From: Arcobacter nitrofigilis DSM 7299 | Lineage (GTDB): Bacteria > Campylobacterota > Campylobacteria > Campylobacterales > Arcobacteraceae | NCBI RefSeq assembly: GCF_000092245.1 | Contig: NC_014166.1 | Location: forward strand, 1,736,001 to 1,800,000 | Reading direction: 5' to 3' | DNA: 64,000 nt | Part shown: one piece after another, positions 20,079 to 28,658 of the stretch | Numbering within the stretch: the first letter of the stretch is position 1 | Layout of the letters: the number at the start of each line of letters is the position of its first letter | Made by a program: the position numbers and the translations under genes | The notes under the pieces: generated by a model | The model's input: only the letters and a program-made list of their open reading frames with translations | Databases searched by the model: none | Told to the model about the DNA's origin: nothing

Positions 20079-21060
20079 AGACATGATAACAAGAGTAAAA
20101 GGAACTTCAACAGAGTATATAGAAAAAGATGTAAAGAAAAAATACTTAGAAAATCTATTTACTCAAGTAGGAAAAGACTATAGACTTGATGTTCAAAATA
20201 ACTATCATCTTAAAAGTAATAATATAAAATTAAATGCAGATATTATAGAACTAATAGCAGAAACAGGAGTTACTTTAAGATGTGGGGGAAATGTATTAAC
20301 AGTAAATCAAAGTGGAATACACCTAAAATCAGGAAATATCGATACAACTTCAAGTAATGGTGGAGTAAATGCACAAGATGTTGCAAAACCACTTATTAAA
20401 AAACCATTGTATGAAAAGATAAGAGTAATCTCTTTAGATGCTACAGTTACAAAACAAAATACTATAGACGAAGCATTGACTTTCACAGCAACAGTAGAAA
20501 AATATGAAAATGATGCATGGAGTCAAACAACTGATTTAAACGAAACCCAATTAGCTCAACTGCAATGGTACTTCATAAAAAACAATGATGAAAGTGATAC
20601 TGACATCATAACAGATAATCCAACAAATGATAATATCACAATAAATGGTCTTACTCTTACAGTAAATGTTCAAGAAGACAATATATATAAATGGGGACAT
20701 GCGCATTGTTATGTTGTAAATAGTGAAGAAGAAGGTTATGCAATAAGTGAACTTGAAAGATATCTTGAAGTGGAAGATATCAAAGGTTCTTACCCAAAAA
20801 AAGAAGAGGGTAAATGTAAAGCTATATTAAATGTAGAAGAACCAAGAGATGAAGAGTTAGCACAAATAAGATGGACAGTAGAAGGAAGAGAAGAATCAAA
20901 ATATAATGGACAAGTGATAATCAATCATAACCTTAAAGATGAAAAAGCATATGAAATAAACTTCCAAGCATATATTGAAGGCAAAAAAGAAGATGCTGCC
21001 AATGGAAGACTTTATTATGATGAAAATAAAAATCAAGAAGTAAAAAGCAATACAAAATAA
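18154..21060 (+). CDS. vgrG: VgrG1, T6SS spike protein with extended C-terminal domain
   Basis: This 968-aa spike protein has the gp27-like N-terminal region (about residues 35-400), the gp5 OB-fold (about 430-510, with VDEQGRIKVLFHF and VIVSFINGDPDLPIIIGTLHNG) and a repetitive beta-helix region (about 540-720). An extra C-terminal domain of about 240 residues follows; it looks beta-sandwich-like and has no enzyme motif I recognise. This tail may act as the docking site for the downstream Tle1-type effector. The first 1.9 kb is nearly identical to vgrG2. A GAGA-rich weak ribosome site precedes the ATG. Confidence 0.95.
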   Translation: MSKEIIRNNVEEIEEGLKSGVNLKELRREVKQDINARIKLLNYKPNATVGIIDGSFNVYKLLGSSSVNTPYSFTITFVSDDFINIEDIVDTDIELNIKDNVNPLIKKTIYGKIFKASEDSIVAKKHLYIIEVVSPIYYLSLNNKYEIFHNKKTSDIIVEIINRYNQLLNLKIDIKLDLIKAPTKEYTTQYNQNDLEFIQMLCEKEGYSLILDYSSNDPYTITLCELNEHAIVNTYSSTCSFNHSKEFKSTNYVQDFYDKDKPSLQYKIQTGSSITSSVEDNESTRQLRTDIKREKFRDKLNVLDESYYKDLNRYSKIDSQREYVKSNIIKGTSEELNINDSLCITLEDEKANKHIDSIILEVKYEGFFPNALDEYKQNIDESKKHQLQYEVEFTAIPKDIIYKPPYKIKKPKINSIQTAIVSNGNSNTKDYTNTIDVDEQGRIKVLFHFETNQITSCYLRLSNMFSGDGYGSQFLPRVNSEVIVSFINGDPDLPIIIGTLHNGENKNPYNLPKEKTKSFIKTHSIPQYEDKIGYNEIAFEDKRGDENLSLRAQKDMNTLVLNNEFKHIENNSKTIINNDKEETVEANSILTINKDYTQNIKENQINTVEKEKLTTVKEDYEIHALKDLNTIVKNDIKTIVEKDMITRVKGTSTEYIEKDVKKKYLENLFTQVGKDYRLDVQNNYHLKSNNIKLNADIIELIAETGVTLRCGGNVLTVNQSGIHLKSGNIDTTSSNGGVNAQDVAKPLIKKPLYEKIRVISLDATVTKQNTIDEALTFTATVEKYENDAWSQTTDLNETQLAQLQWYFIKNNDESDTDIITDNPTNDNITINGLTLTVNVQEDNIYKWGHAHCYVVNSEEEGYAISELERYLEVEDIKGSYPKKEEGKCKAILNVEEPRDEELAQIRWTVEGREESKYNGQVIINHNLKDEKAYEINFQAYIEGKKEDAANGRLYYDENKNQEVKSNTK

Positions 21061-21094
21061 AATTTATATACAATACATTAAAAAGGAAATAAAC

Positions 21095-22183
21095 TTGAAA
21101 ATAATCTCAATAATATTTTTATCAATACTTTTTTATTCATTTTCAAATGCAAATGAAGCAATTATAAAAAAAGAAACCTACAATATAAAACAATGTAATA
21201 AAGAAAGTTACACAAAAGAAGACTTAAAATCGTATGAAACGCTAATAAAAGAGGGAGAACTTCAAGGATATAACTGTGTAGGTCTCTATTATATGAGAGA
21301 TAAAGATTATAAAACAGCAGAAGAGTACTTTAATAAAGGAAAAGAAAAAGGAAGTATAGAATCCTATGCCCAATTAGGAAGTTTATACTCAATCTTTTTA
21401 AATGATAAAGAAAAAGCTATAGAATACTATACCTATGCAGCCAATAAAGGCCATGCCAAAGCAGCACATAACTTAGGTGTAATATATGATAAAAAATTTG
21501 CATATGAAAAAGCTCTAAAATGGTATAAAAAGTCTTTTGAGAAAGGGGATACTTATTCACTTTTAGCAATAGCACATATTTATAGAAAACAAAAAAAATA
21601 TGATAAAGCAATTAAAACTTTTGAAAAAGCTGGTAAATTAGGTGAGAGTGAAGCTTTTTTTGATTTAGGCGTATTTTATGACAAAATAAAAAAAGACAAA
21701 GAAAAATCAAATACTTATTTTCTCAAATGTTATAAACTAGGTTTAGGAAAATGTGCAGGTGCTATTGGCGAAGCTTATGAAGATTTAAAAGATTATGACA
21801 AAGCAATACAATGGTATAAAAAAGGGTTTGAACTTGGAAGTGAAAAATCAGTTATAGGATTAGGACTTTTATATTCAGATATATTAAAAGACTATGATAA
21901 ATCAATATATTGGTATAAAAAATGTTTTGATAAATTTCAATATATAGGTTGTGCATTAAATATAGGGTTAACATATGAAATAGATTTAAAGAATTATGAT
22001 AAAGCAATACAATGGTATAAAAAAGGGATTGAGCTAGGAGATAATAGGTCTGCAAATAATTTAGGATATTTTTATCACCATGTAAGAAAAGATAGAAAAA
22101 AAGCTATATATTGGTATAGACAAGCTATTAAATTAGGAAGTACCAAAGCAGAAAACAATTTAAGAGATTTAAATAATGAGTAA
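21095..22183 (+). CDS. Secreted Sel1/TPR-repeat protein, candidate immunity to the Tle1-type effector
   Basis: The gene starts with TTG after an AAAAGGAAAT ribosome site. The 362-aa product has a signal peptide (about residues 1-19, ending near SNA) and then about eight Sel1-like repeats with the pattern YDKAIQWYKKGFELGS. It is probably periplasmic. It lies between vgrG1 and the phospholipase gene and overlaps the latter by 8 bases, so the two are made together. Immunity proteins to periplasmic lipases are also periplasmic, so immunity is the likely role. This is inferred from position and export; the repeats alone only say protein binding. Confidence 0.75.
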   Translation: MKIISIIFLSILFYSFSNANEAIIKKETYNIKQCNKESYTKEDLKSYETLIKEGELQGYNCVGLYYMRDKDYKTAEEYFNKGKEKGSIESYAQLGSLYSIFLNDKEKAIEYYTYAANKGHAKAAHNLGVIYDKKFAYEKALKWYKKSFEKGDTYSLLAIAHIYRKQKKYDKAIKTFEKAGKLGESEAFFDLGVFYDKIKKDKEKSNTYFLKCYKLGLGKCAGAIGEAYEDLKDYDKAIQWYKKGFELGSEKSVIGLGLLYSDILKDYDKSIYWYKKCFDKFQYIGCALNIGLTYEIDLKNYDKAIQWYKKGIELGDNRSANNLGYFYHHVRKDRKKAIYWYRQAIKLGSTKAENNLRDLNNE

Positions 22184-24764
22184 TGACACTACCATAGGAA
22201 GAGCCTATTTTAAAGGAAAGGAAGGATTACATCTAAATGAATTTTGTTCAAGAGTTGATGAAACTGCACTTAGTGAAGATAAAAAAGTAAGAATAGCTTA
22301 TCTCATAATAAGTGATAAAGAATGTAGAAACTTAAATCAAGATGAAAAAGACAAAGAGAAAATCTTAAAAAAAGTAAAAGAAAAGTATCAAAAATATTTG
22401 ATAAAAGCTGTTAAACAAGAGAGCCAAAGAGAGGGGAAAGCTTTAACTTTTCATCAATTAAAAGATAGAACAGAAAAAGAGATATATAAAAAGCTAATTT
22501 TCTTATCTAGAGTATCTTTATTTAGTACAAAATCATATGGAACTGTTTTAAAATCAAATGAATATGCCCATGCTTATAATCAAAAGTTAGAAAACGATTT
22601 AAAAGAAAAGAATGAAGACATCAGCACTACTTCTTTAGTATATACTTTTGATAGCTCTCAAAAACTTCTTTGTTATGAAAAAGAAAAAACAGATGAATTA
22701 AAGCAAGATGAACAAGCCTTTATAATAGTATCTATGCCTTATGTTTACAATATAGTAAAAACCTCACAAAAAGAAGAGTTAGAATTAACTTATTATGAAG
22801 ATAAAATTATAGCCTCTTTTATGCCAGAACTAATTGTTGAATATGGAGTATTTTTTGATGGTACAAATAATAATATCTACAATATCGATTTTTATAAAAG
22901 TTTTACAGAATTTTTAATTAAACCAGCTGAATTTATTAATAAAAATAAAGGAAGAGATTTGAAAGAAGATTCTAATATTAGAACTTTTAATACTATCCAA
23001 GAATACATTCTCTCAACTCCAAACCCAGAACCTTCTGATGAAGTGATAATTTTACTTTTAAATCAAATGAATACTGCAGAAAAGCCAATAAGATATTTCG
23101 ATCAAGAATCAAATCTTTCTTTAGGTGAAAAAGAAGTTTTAAAAAGTACAAAAGCAAATCATGCAAAAAAAGTTTTTACCTTTTTAGTTGGTGTGAAGAA
23201 TGGCTCAAAGAAGACTGAAGAAAAAGACATCGCAAATTTTGTCAGAGAAAATATACTTATAGATGATGATGAAGGAAGTAGTTACTCCAACGGAGAGACA
23301 AATATTAGTAGACTATATAAAGTATATAATGCAGATGATGTAAAAAATAGTATTGATGTAGCTGCAACCACAAGATTTAAGCTTTATGAAAGTGGCTCAG
23401 GAACTCATAATCCTTTTGTATCAAAAGATTATAAAGGGGATTCTACTTGGGGATTAGGATTAGCCATTGGAGAAACAGGTATAAAAGCACACATCATCTA
23501 TAGTTGTATAAAGATTGGTGAACAGTTACATGAGGCTTCAATTAATCGCATAGATGAATTAGTATTTGATGTCTTTGGATTTAGTAGAGGGGCTGCAACT
23601 GCTAGACATTTTGTATGTTCAATCTTAAAAGAAGCAGAAATTATAAAAACTACAAGAAGAGATTATACTATTTCTATGAAAAATAATAAAGATATCTTTT
23701 ATTCATTTTTTGGAGATAAAGGTTATATAAATATTGCAGGAAAACTTTTTTTTAATCCTTTACGAAATGATGTTAAAGAAGGAGTGTTAGGAAAAAGAAA
23801 GTTTAAAAACCCATATTATAAAAGTACGAAAATAACTATTGATTCTATATCTTTTAGATTTGTTGGGATATATGATACCGTACCACATTATGGTCTTTAT
23901 CAAGATAATGATGAGGATGACTTAAACCTAAACTTTTTTGAAAAAAGAAATGATAAGAAAGTAGGACAAGTAGTTCATCTGATGGCAGATGATGAATATA
24001 GATTTAATTTTGATGCCTATTCTATTTTTCCAACAGTAAATAAAAAATTTAGAAAGATAGAAAAAAAACTACCAAAAGGTGGTTATAAATTTGAAGAATA
24101 TTATATACCAGGAGCACATTCTGATGTAGGGGGAGGATATAATCTATCTAATGAAACAATTCTTATAACTAAACAGTTATCAAGATCCTCAAATGTTTCT
24201 GTTACATTGAAAAATAAAATTATATCGTGGAATAAAAATTATAATTGGTTAGACTCTAATAATCTTAATATTTCAGATAAAAATACAATCAATGAGATAA
24301 AAGAGTTAACAGAAAATGGATTTTACTATATCCCAAGGCGTTTACCAAATAGTTCACAATATGTTCTATTTGTATATATGCATAAAACAAAAGTTTTAAA
24401 TAAATATGAATATGTAGCCCTGAAACTTATGTATAATCGAGCTATTTATCAAGATGTAACAGAAGAATTAGTTGATAAAAAAAATATTAATCCTTTTGAA
24501 AGAGTTCCTTTGGGAAAACTAACTTCTTATAAATTTAATGATGAAAAGAATATATTAAATGACACTTATAAAGTATTAGAAGCTAATAAAGATCTGAAAG
24601 TATTTGATTCAAATACATATAAAAAATTAAAATATAAGTATATTCATCACTCTTCGGACAACGATAGCTTTGTAAATAGAGCTTCAAGTGAAGAAAAAAA
24701 AGATGAGTTCTATGGCAAAAGAGTTATCTATAGTGCCACAGGTACAGAGTTTGTAAGAGTATAG
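22176..24764 (+). CDS. Tle1-type (DUF2235) T6SS phospholipase effector
   Basis: This 862-aa protein contains the DUF2235 alpha/beta-hydrolase core found in Tle1 effectors. The entry motif GVFFDGTNNN is near residue 226 and the nucleophile motif GFSRG puts the serine at 470. A likely catalytic aspartate is in GIYDTVPHYG (567) and a histidine in GAHSDVGGGY (648). The Tle1 family cleaves phospholipids of the target cell membrane. The first 220 residues are helical and of unknown role. It is encoded just after a putative immunity gene and 9 bases before vgrG2, within the spike cluster. Confidence 0.88.
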   Translation: MSNDTTIGRAYFKGKEGLHLNEFCSRVDETALSEDKKVRIAYLIISDKECRNLNQDEKDKEKILKKVKEKYQKYLIKAVKQESQREGKALTFHQLKDRTEKEIYKKLIFLSRVSLFSTKSYGTVLKSNEYAHAYNQKLENDLKEKNEDISTTSLVYTFDSSQKLLCYEKEKTDELKQDEQAFIIVSMPYVYNIVKTSQKEELELTYYEDKIIASFMPELIVEYGVFFDGTNNNIYNIDFYKSFTEFLIKPAEFINKNKGRDLKEDSNIRTFNTIQEYILSTPNPEPSDEVIILLLNQMNTAEKPIRYFDQESNLSLGEKEVLKSTKANHAKKVFTFLVGVKNGSKKTEEKDIANFVRENILIDDDEGSSYSNGETNISRLYKVYNADDVKNSIDVAATTRFKLYESGSGTHNPFVSKDYKGDSTWGLGLAIGETGIKAHIIYSCIKIGEQLHEASINRIDELVFDVFGFSRGAATARHFVCSILKEAEIIKTTRRDYTISMKNNKDIFYSFFGDKGYINIAGKLFFNPLRNDVKEGVLGKRKFKNPYYKSTKITIDSISFRFVGIYDTVPHYGLYQDNDEDDLNLNFFEKRNDKKVGQVVHLMADDEYRFNFDAYSIFPTVNKKFRKIEKKLPKGGYKFEEYYIPGAHSDVGGGYNLSNETILITKQLSRSSNVSVTLKNKIISWNKNYNWLDSNNLNISDKNTINEIKELTENGFYYIPRRLPNSSQYVLFVYMHKTKVLNKYEYVALKLMYNRAIYQDVTEELVDKKNINPFERVPLGKLTSYKFNDEKNILNDTYKVLEANKDLKVFDSNTYKKLKYKYIHHSSDNDSFVNRASSEEKKDEFYGKRVIYSATGTEFVRV

Positions 24765-24773
24765 GAAAAGTAT

Positions 24774-26698
24774 ATGTCAAAAGAGATAATAAGAAATAAT
24801 GTAGAAGAGATAGAAGAGGGACTAAAGAGTGGGGTAAACTTAAAAGAGCTTAGACGTGAAGTTAAACAAGATATAAATGCAAGAATAAAACTATTAAACT
24901 ATAAACCAAATGCTACAGTTGGCATTATAGATGGAAGTTTTAATGTTTATAAACTTTTAGGTTCTAGTAGTGTTAATACTCCTTACTCTTTTACTATTAC
25001 TTTTGTTAGTGATGATTTTATTAATATTGAAGATATTGTTGATACTGATATTGAGTTAAATATTAAAGATAATGTTAATCCTTTAATTAAAAAAACAATA
25101 TATGGTAAAATATTTAAAGCTAGTGAAGATTCTATTGTTGCAAAGAAACATCTTTATATTATAGAAGTTGTATCTCCTATTTATTATCTTAGTTTAAATA
25201 ATAAATATGAGATATTTCACAATAAAAAAACATCTGATATTATTGTTGAGATAATAAATAGATATAACCAATTATTAAATTTAAAAATAGATATTAAATT
25301 AGATTTAATTAAAGCTCCAACTAAAGAGTATACAACTCAATATAATCAAAATGATTTAGAGTTTATTCAAATGCTTTGTGAGAAGGAGGGTTATAGTTTA
25401 ATTCTTGATTATTCTTCTAATGATCCATATACTATAACTCTTTGTGAATTAAATGAACATGCTATTGTAAATACTTATTCTTCTACTTGTAGTTTTAATC
25501 ATAGTAAAGAGTTTAAATCTACAAACTATGTACAAGACTTTTATGATAAAGATAAACCAAGTTTACAATATAAAATCCAAACAGGTTCTAGTATAACTTC
25601 TAGTGTTGAAGACAATGAAAGTACTAGACAGTTAAGAACTGATATAAAAAGAGAAAAGTTTAGAGATAAGTTAAATGTATTAGACGAGTCTTATTATAAA
25701 GACTTAAATAGATACAGTAAAATAGACTCTCAAAGGGAATATGTAAAATCAAATATTATAAAAGGAACTTCTGAGGAGTTAAATATAAATGACTCATTAT
25801 GTATAACATTAGAAGATGAAAAAGCAAATAAGCATATTGATTCTATTATCTTAGAAGTAAAATATGAAGGCTTCTTTCCAAATGCTTTAGATGAGTATAA
25901 ACAAAACATAGATGAGAGTAAAAAACATCAACTTCAATATGAAGTAGAATTTACAGCCATTCCAAAAGATATAATATATAAACCACCATATAAAATAAAA
26001 AAGCCTAAAATAAACTCAATACAAACAGCAATAGTATCTAATGGCAATTCTAATACAAAAGATTATACTAATACAATAGATGTGGATGAACAAGGTAGAA
26101 TAAAAGTATTGTTTCACTTTGAGACTAATCAAATAACTTCTTGTTATTTAAGATTATCAAATATGTTTAGTGGTGATGGATATGGTTCTCAATTTCTTCC
26201 AAGAGTTAACTCTGAAGTAATAGTAAGCTTTATAAATGGTGATCCAGATTTACCTATTATAATAGGAACTTTGCATAATGGTGAAAATAAAAATCCATAT
26301 AATCTTCCAAAAGAGAAAACAAAATCTTTTATAAAAACCCATTCTATTCCACAATATGAAGACAAAATAGGGTACAACGAAATAGCCTTTGAAGATAAAA
26401 GAGGAGATGAGAATTTATCTTTAAGAGCACAAAAGGATATGAATACCCTTGTACTTAATGATGAGTTTAAACATATAGAGAATAATTCAAAGACTATTAT
26501 TAATAATGACAAAGAAGAGACAGTAGAAGCAAACTCTATTTTAACAGTAAATAAAGACTATACACAAAATATAAAAGAAAATCAGATAAATACTGTAGAA
26601 AAAGAAAAACTTACTACTGTTAAAGAAGATTATGAAATTCACGCACTTAAAGATTTGAACACTATTGTTAAGAATGACATTAAGACTATTGTGGAAAA
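24774..26698 (+). repeat. Long direct repeat, copy 2 (5' part of vgrG2)
   Basis: This is the second copy of the 1.9-kb repeat also present at 18154-20078. Differences appear only after 26459 and are sparse until 26698. Such long direct repeats can recombine and delete or expand the 6.6 kb between them, including the phospholipase cassette. Confidence 0.95.
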
Positions 26699-27308
26699 TG
26701 ATGTAACAACTTCGATTAAAAATATACTTTTAAAATATGTAGAAAAAGATGCAAGTGATAAATACCTAGAAAGTCTTTTTATTCAAGTAGCAAATGAACT
26801 AGGAGTAAATATAAAAGATAGCTTCCATCTTGATACAACAAACGCCTTATATGAAGGTTCAAATGAGATAACCTTAGAAGCAAAAACAGGAATAAGTCTA
26901 AGATGTGGAGGAAATATAGCCACTGTAGATAGTTCAGGAATACATTTTAATACTCCTAATTATGTTAAGAATTCAGGGAATGATGGGGTTAATGGGGTGG
27001 AAGTACAATATACAGGAGATATAATAAATTTAAGAGCTGATGATACAAATAGAGTATTTCTTAGTGAAGTTATAGAAGATGATTATATTTTAAGAGCAGA
27101 TACAAGTCTAAAAGAAGGAACAAGTGTTGAAGCAACTTGTTTTATATTAGGTGAAGAAGAAAAAATTTTAGCACAAAAAAGTAAAACAATAAATGTTAAA
27201 AACTCACAACTTGAAGCTGTTTTTGATTTGGATGAAATAAAAAATAAAAACCAATTAGATATCAATGATATAGAAAAGTACAAGGGAAAGATGCAATGGG
27301 AAGCTTAG
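24774..27308 (+). CDS. vgrG: VgrG2, T6SS spike protein
   Basis: This 844-aa protein is identical to VgrG1 through the gp27-like and OB-fold regions and the first part of the beta-helix, up to about residue 640. It then has its own beta-helix end and a shorter C-terminal tail of about 120 residues. The unique tail probably selects the Tae4-type cargo encoded next. The last 13 bases overlap the start of the amidase gene. It begins 9 bases after the phospholipase stop. Confidence 0.95.
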   Translation: MSKEIIRNNVEEIEEGLKSGVNLKELRREVKQDINARIKLLNYKPNATVGIIDGSFNVYKLLGSSSVNTPYSFTITFVSDDFINIEDIVDTDIELNIKDNVNPLIKKTIYGKIFKASEDSIVAKKHLYIIEVVSPIYYLSLNNKYEIFHNKKTSDIIVEIINRYNQLLNLKIDIKLDLIKAPTKEYTTQYNQNDLEFIQMLCEKEGYSLILDYSSNDPYTITLCELNEHAIVNTYSSTCSFNHSKEFKSTNYVQDFYDKDKPSLQYKIQTGSSITSSVEDNESTRQLRTDIKREKFRDKLNVLDESYYKDLNRYSKIDSQREYVKSNIIKGTSEELNINDSLCITLEDEKANKHIDSIILEVKYEGFFPNALDEYKQNIDESKKHQLQYEVEFTAIPKDIIYKPPYKIKKPKINSIQTAIVSNGNSNTKDYTNTIDVDEQGRIKVLFHFETNQITSCYLRLSNMFSGDGYGSQFLPRVNSEVIVSFINGDPDLPIIIGTLHNGENKNPYNLPKEKTKSFIKTHSIPQYEDKIGYNEIAFEDKRGDENLSLRAQKDMNTLVLNDEFKHIENNSKTIINNDKEETVEANSILTVNKDYTQNIKENQINTVEKEKLTTVKEDYEIHALKDLNTIVKNDIKTIVENDVTTSIKNILLKYVEKDASDKYLESLFIQVANELGVNIKDSFHLDTTNALYEGSNEITLEAKTGISLRCGGNIATVDSSGIHFNTPNYVKNSGNDGVNGVEVQYTGDIINLRADDTNRVFLSEVIEDDYILRADTSLKEGTSVEATCFILGEEEKILAQKSKTINVKNSQLEAVFDLDEIKNKNQLDINDIEKYKGKMQWEA

Positions 27309-27886
27309 AGATTAAGACAAAACAAAAGATAATAAGATTTAGTGAATTATGGAATAATTATCCAAAAGATACAATTCAACATCCAGGGAAAGATTCAAAT
27401 AACACTTGGCAAGAAGATTTAATGGATGATCATTGTGCAATTAATGTAAGTGAGGCACTACTTAATTCTGGAGTATCCTTAAAAAAAACTAAAGCAGTTA
27501 AATGTTGGGGAGAATGTCCAAATAAAAAGTATCCCAGTCAACATATTATTAGAGCAACCGAATTAGCAAAATGGTTAGAACAAAAGACACAATTTAAAGG
27601 ATGTGCTAAACCTAAATATTATACAGGGCAAACATTTAAAAAGTTTTTAGACAATAAAAAAGGTATTATATATTTTGAGGATTACTGGATAGATCATGAT
27701 GTTAGAAGTGGTGATCATATTGATTTATGGGATGATAATGAGTTGGCAAGTGGTGGATATTTAGGAAGTTTAATAAGAAACTCTATGCCAAACCTTGTAG
27801 AGGCAGTAACAGGTTTTTTAGGTGATAGTACTAGAATAACAAGTCTTGAACGATCAAAAAGAGTAATCTTTTGGGAGATAGATTAG
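27296..27886 (+). CDS. tae4: Tae4-type T6SS peptidoglycan amidase effector
   Basis: This 196-aa protein matches the Tae4 amidase family. The catalytic cysteine lies in DDHCAINVSEAL (residue 47) and the histidine in SGDHIDLW (residue 141), with nearby aspartates. The HIIRATELAKWLE segment is also characteristic. Tae4 enzymes cut the peptide stems of peptidoglycan in the target periplasm. No signal peptide is present, as expected for cargo carried by the needle. The start overlaps vgrG2, and the stop overlaps the next gene's GTG by one base, so spike, toxin and putative immunity are coupled. Confidence 0.88.
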   Translation: MGSLEIKTKQKIIRFSELWNNYPKDTIQHPGKDSNNTWQEDLMDDHCAINVSEALLNSGVSLKKTKAVKCWGECPNKKYPSQHIIRATELAKWLEQKTQFKGCAKPKYYTGQTFKKFLDNKKGIIYFEDYWIDHDVRSGDHIDLWDDNELASGGYLGSLIRNSMPNLVEAVTGFLGDSTRITSLERSKRVIFWEID

Positions 27887-28143
27887 TGTTAGTAAAAAAT
27901 AATATTTTAAAATTTTTATTTATATTCTTAATATCTTTTATCTTAGAATTTATAATGTTATATTTATTTGGCGAAGATTTATTTAAAATCTATATAACCA
28001 TATTTTTTGGTGAATTATCTTATGAAAGATTAGAAAGAGAGAATCAGTCTATGAGCTTTCTAATATATTTCATTCCAATCATGTTTATTATTGTTATTTT
28101 ATCACTTCATTATTTATTTAAAAAGTTTGTCAAACAGAAATAA
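27886..28143 (+). CDS. Small two-helix membrane protein, candidate immunity to the Tae4-type effector
   Basis: I place the start at the GTG at 27886, eight bases after GGGAG and sharing one base with the amidase stop; an in-frame TTG at 27871 has no such site. The 85-aa product has two membrane helices (about residues 8-29 and 56-78) and a charged loop with GEDLFKIY and ERLERENQS. Known Tai4 immunity proteins are soluble and periplasmic, so this is not a recognisable Tai4. Position directly after the toxin suggests immunity, but this is inference. Confidence 0.6.
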   Translation: MLVKNNILKFLFIFLISFILEFIMLYLFGEDLFKIYITIFFGELSYERLERENQSMSFLIYFIPIMFIIVILSLHYLFKKFVKQK

Positions 28144-28145
28144 AA

Positions 28146-28658
28146 ATAGATACACGTACCGTTATATTAAGTAATAGATATAAATTATTGAAAATAAAAA
28201 CAGATGATGAATCTAATAATAACTTGAATAAAAAAAATCAATAAGGAAAACAAAAGTAATAGAAAACACAAATACTAAACAATCAGAAGATAAAATAGTT
28301 CTTTTAAAGAATTATTTAAAATAATAGATAATGATAATATGATAGAAGTATTAGAAATAAAAGAAGCTGCAAAATAAGTATAGTTTTAAAGAATGATTCA
28401 GTCAATTTGACACCAATAGCAAAGATTAAGACTTTAGCTAATGTAAGAATCTTATTCTTATCATCCAATGATATTAAAAGCTTATGTGACTTAAAAGATT
28501 TACAATCTTTAGAAAGATTGTATTTATTTAACAATAATCTAAAATCATTAAAATATATAGATCAATTTAAAAATTTAAAAGAAATAAGAATAGAAAGAAA
28601 CCCAATAACAGATTTAACTCCACTTATAAATATTAATTTTCCCCAATTCTTAAATTAA
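28146..28658 (+). pseudogene. Decayed leucine-rich-repeat gene
   Basis: Several short open stretches in different frames read as pieces of one protein. A piece at about 28146-28245 contains DTRTVILSNRYKLLKIK. A second runs from about 28252 to 28317. A third, ending at 28376, contains NDNMIEVLEIKEAAK. A fourth, about 28374-28658, reads ISIVLKNDSVNLTPIAKI and then three leucine-rich repeats with LFLSSNDIKSL and LYLFNNNLKSL. Joining the last three needs frameshifts near 28315 and 28372. The end runs into the 3' end of the opposite-strand ATPase gene. It looks like a dead gene, perhaps once linked to the T6SS cargo region. Confidence 0.6.

Noticed and set aside
19569-26512. Antisense reading frames inside both vgrG genes (19569-19892 and 26189-26512)
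   Set aside because: They are mirror images of the duplicated vgrG coding sequence, with no ribosome sites or recognisable protein features.
27871-27885. TTG start for the membrane protein after the amidase
   Set aside because: No ribosome site lies before it; the GTG at 27886 has GGGAG eight bases upstream and the classic TAGTG overlap with the amidase stop.
28407-28658. Intact small leucine-rich-repeat gene
   Set aside because: The TTG start has no ribosome site, and LRR-like sequence continues upstream in other frames, so it is better seen as part of a broken gene.
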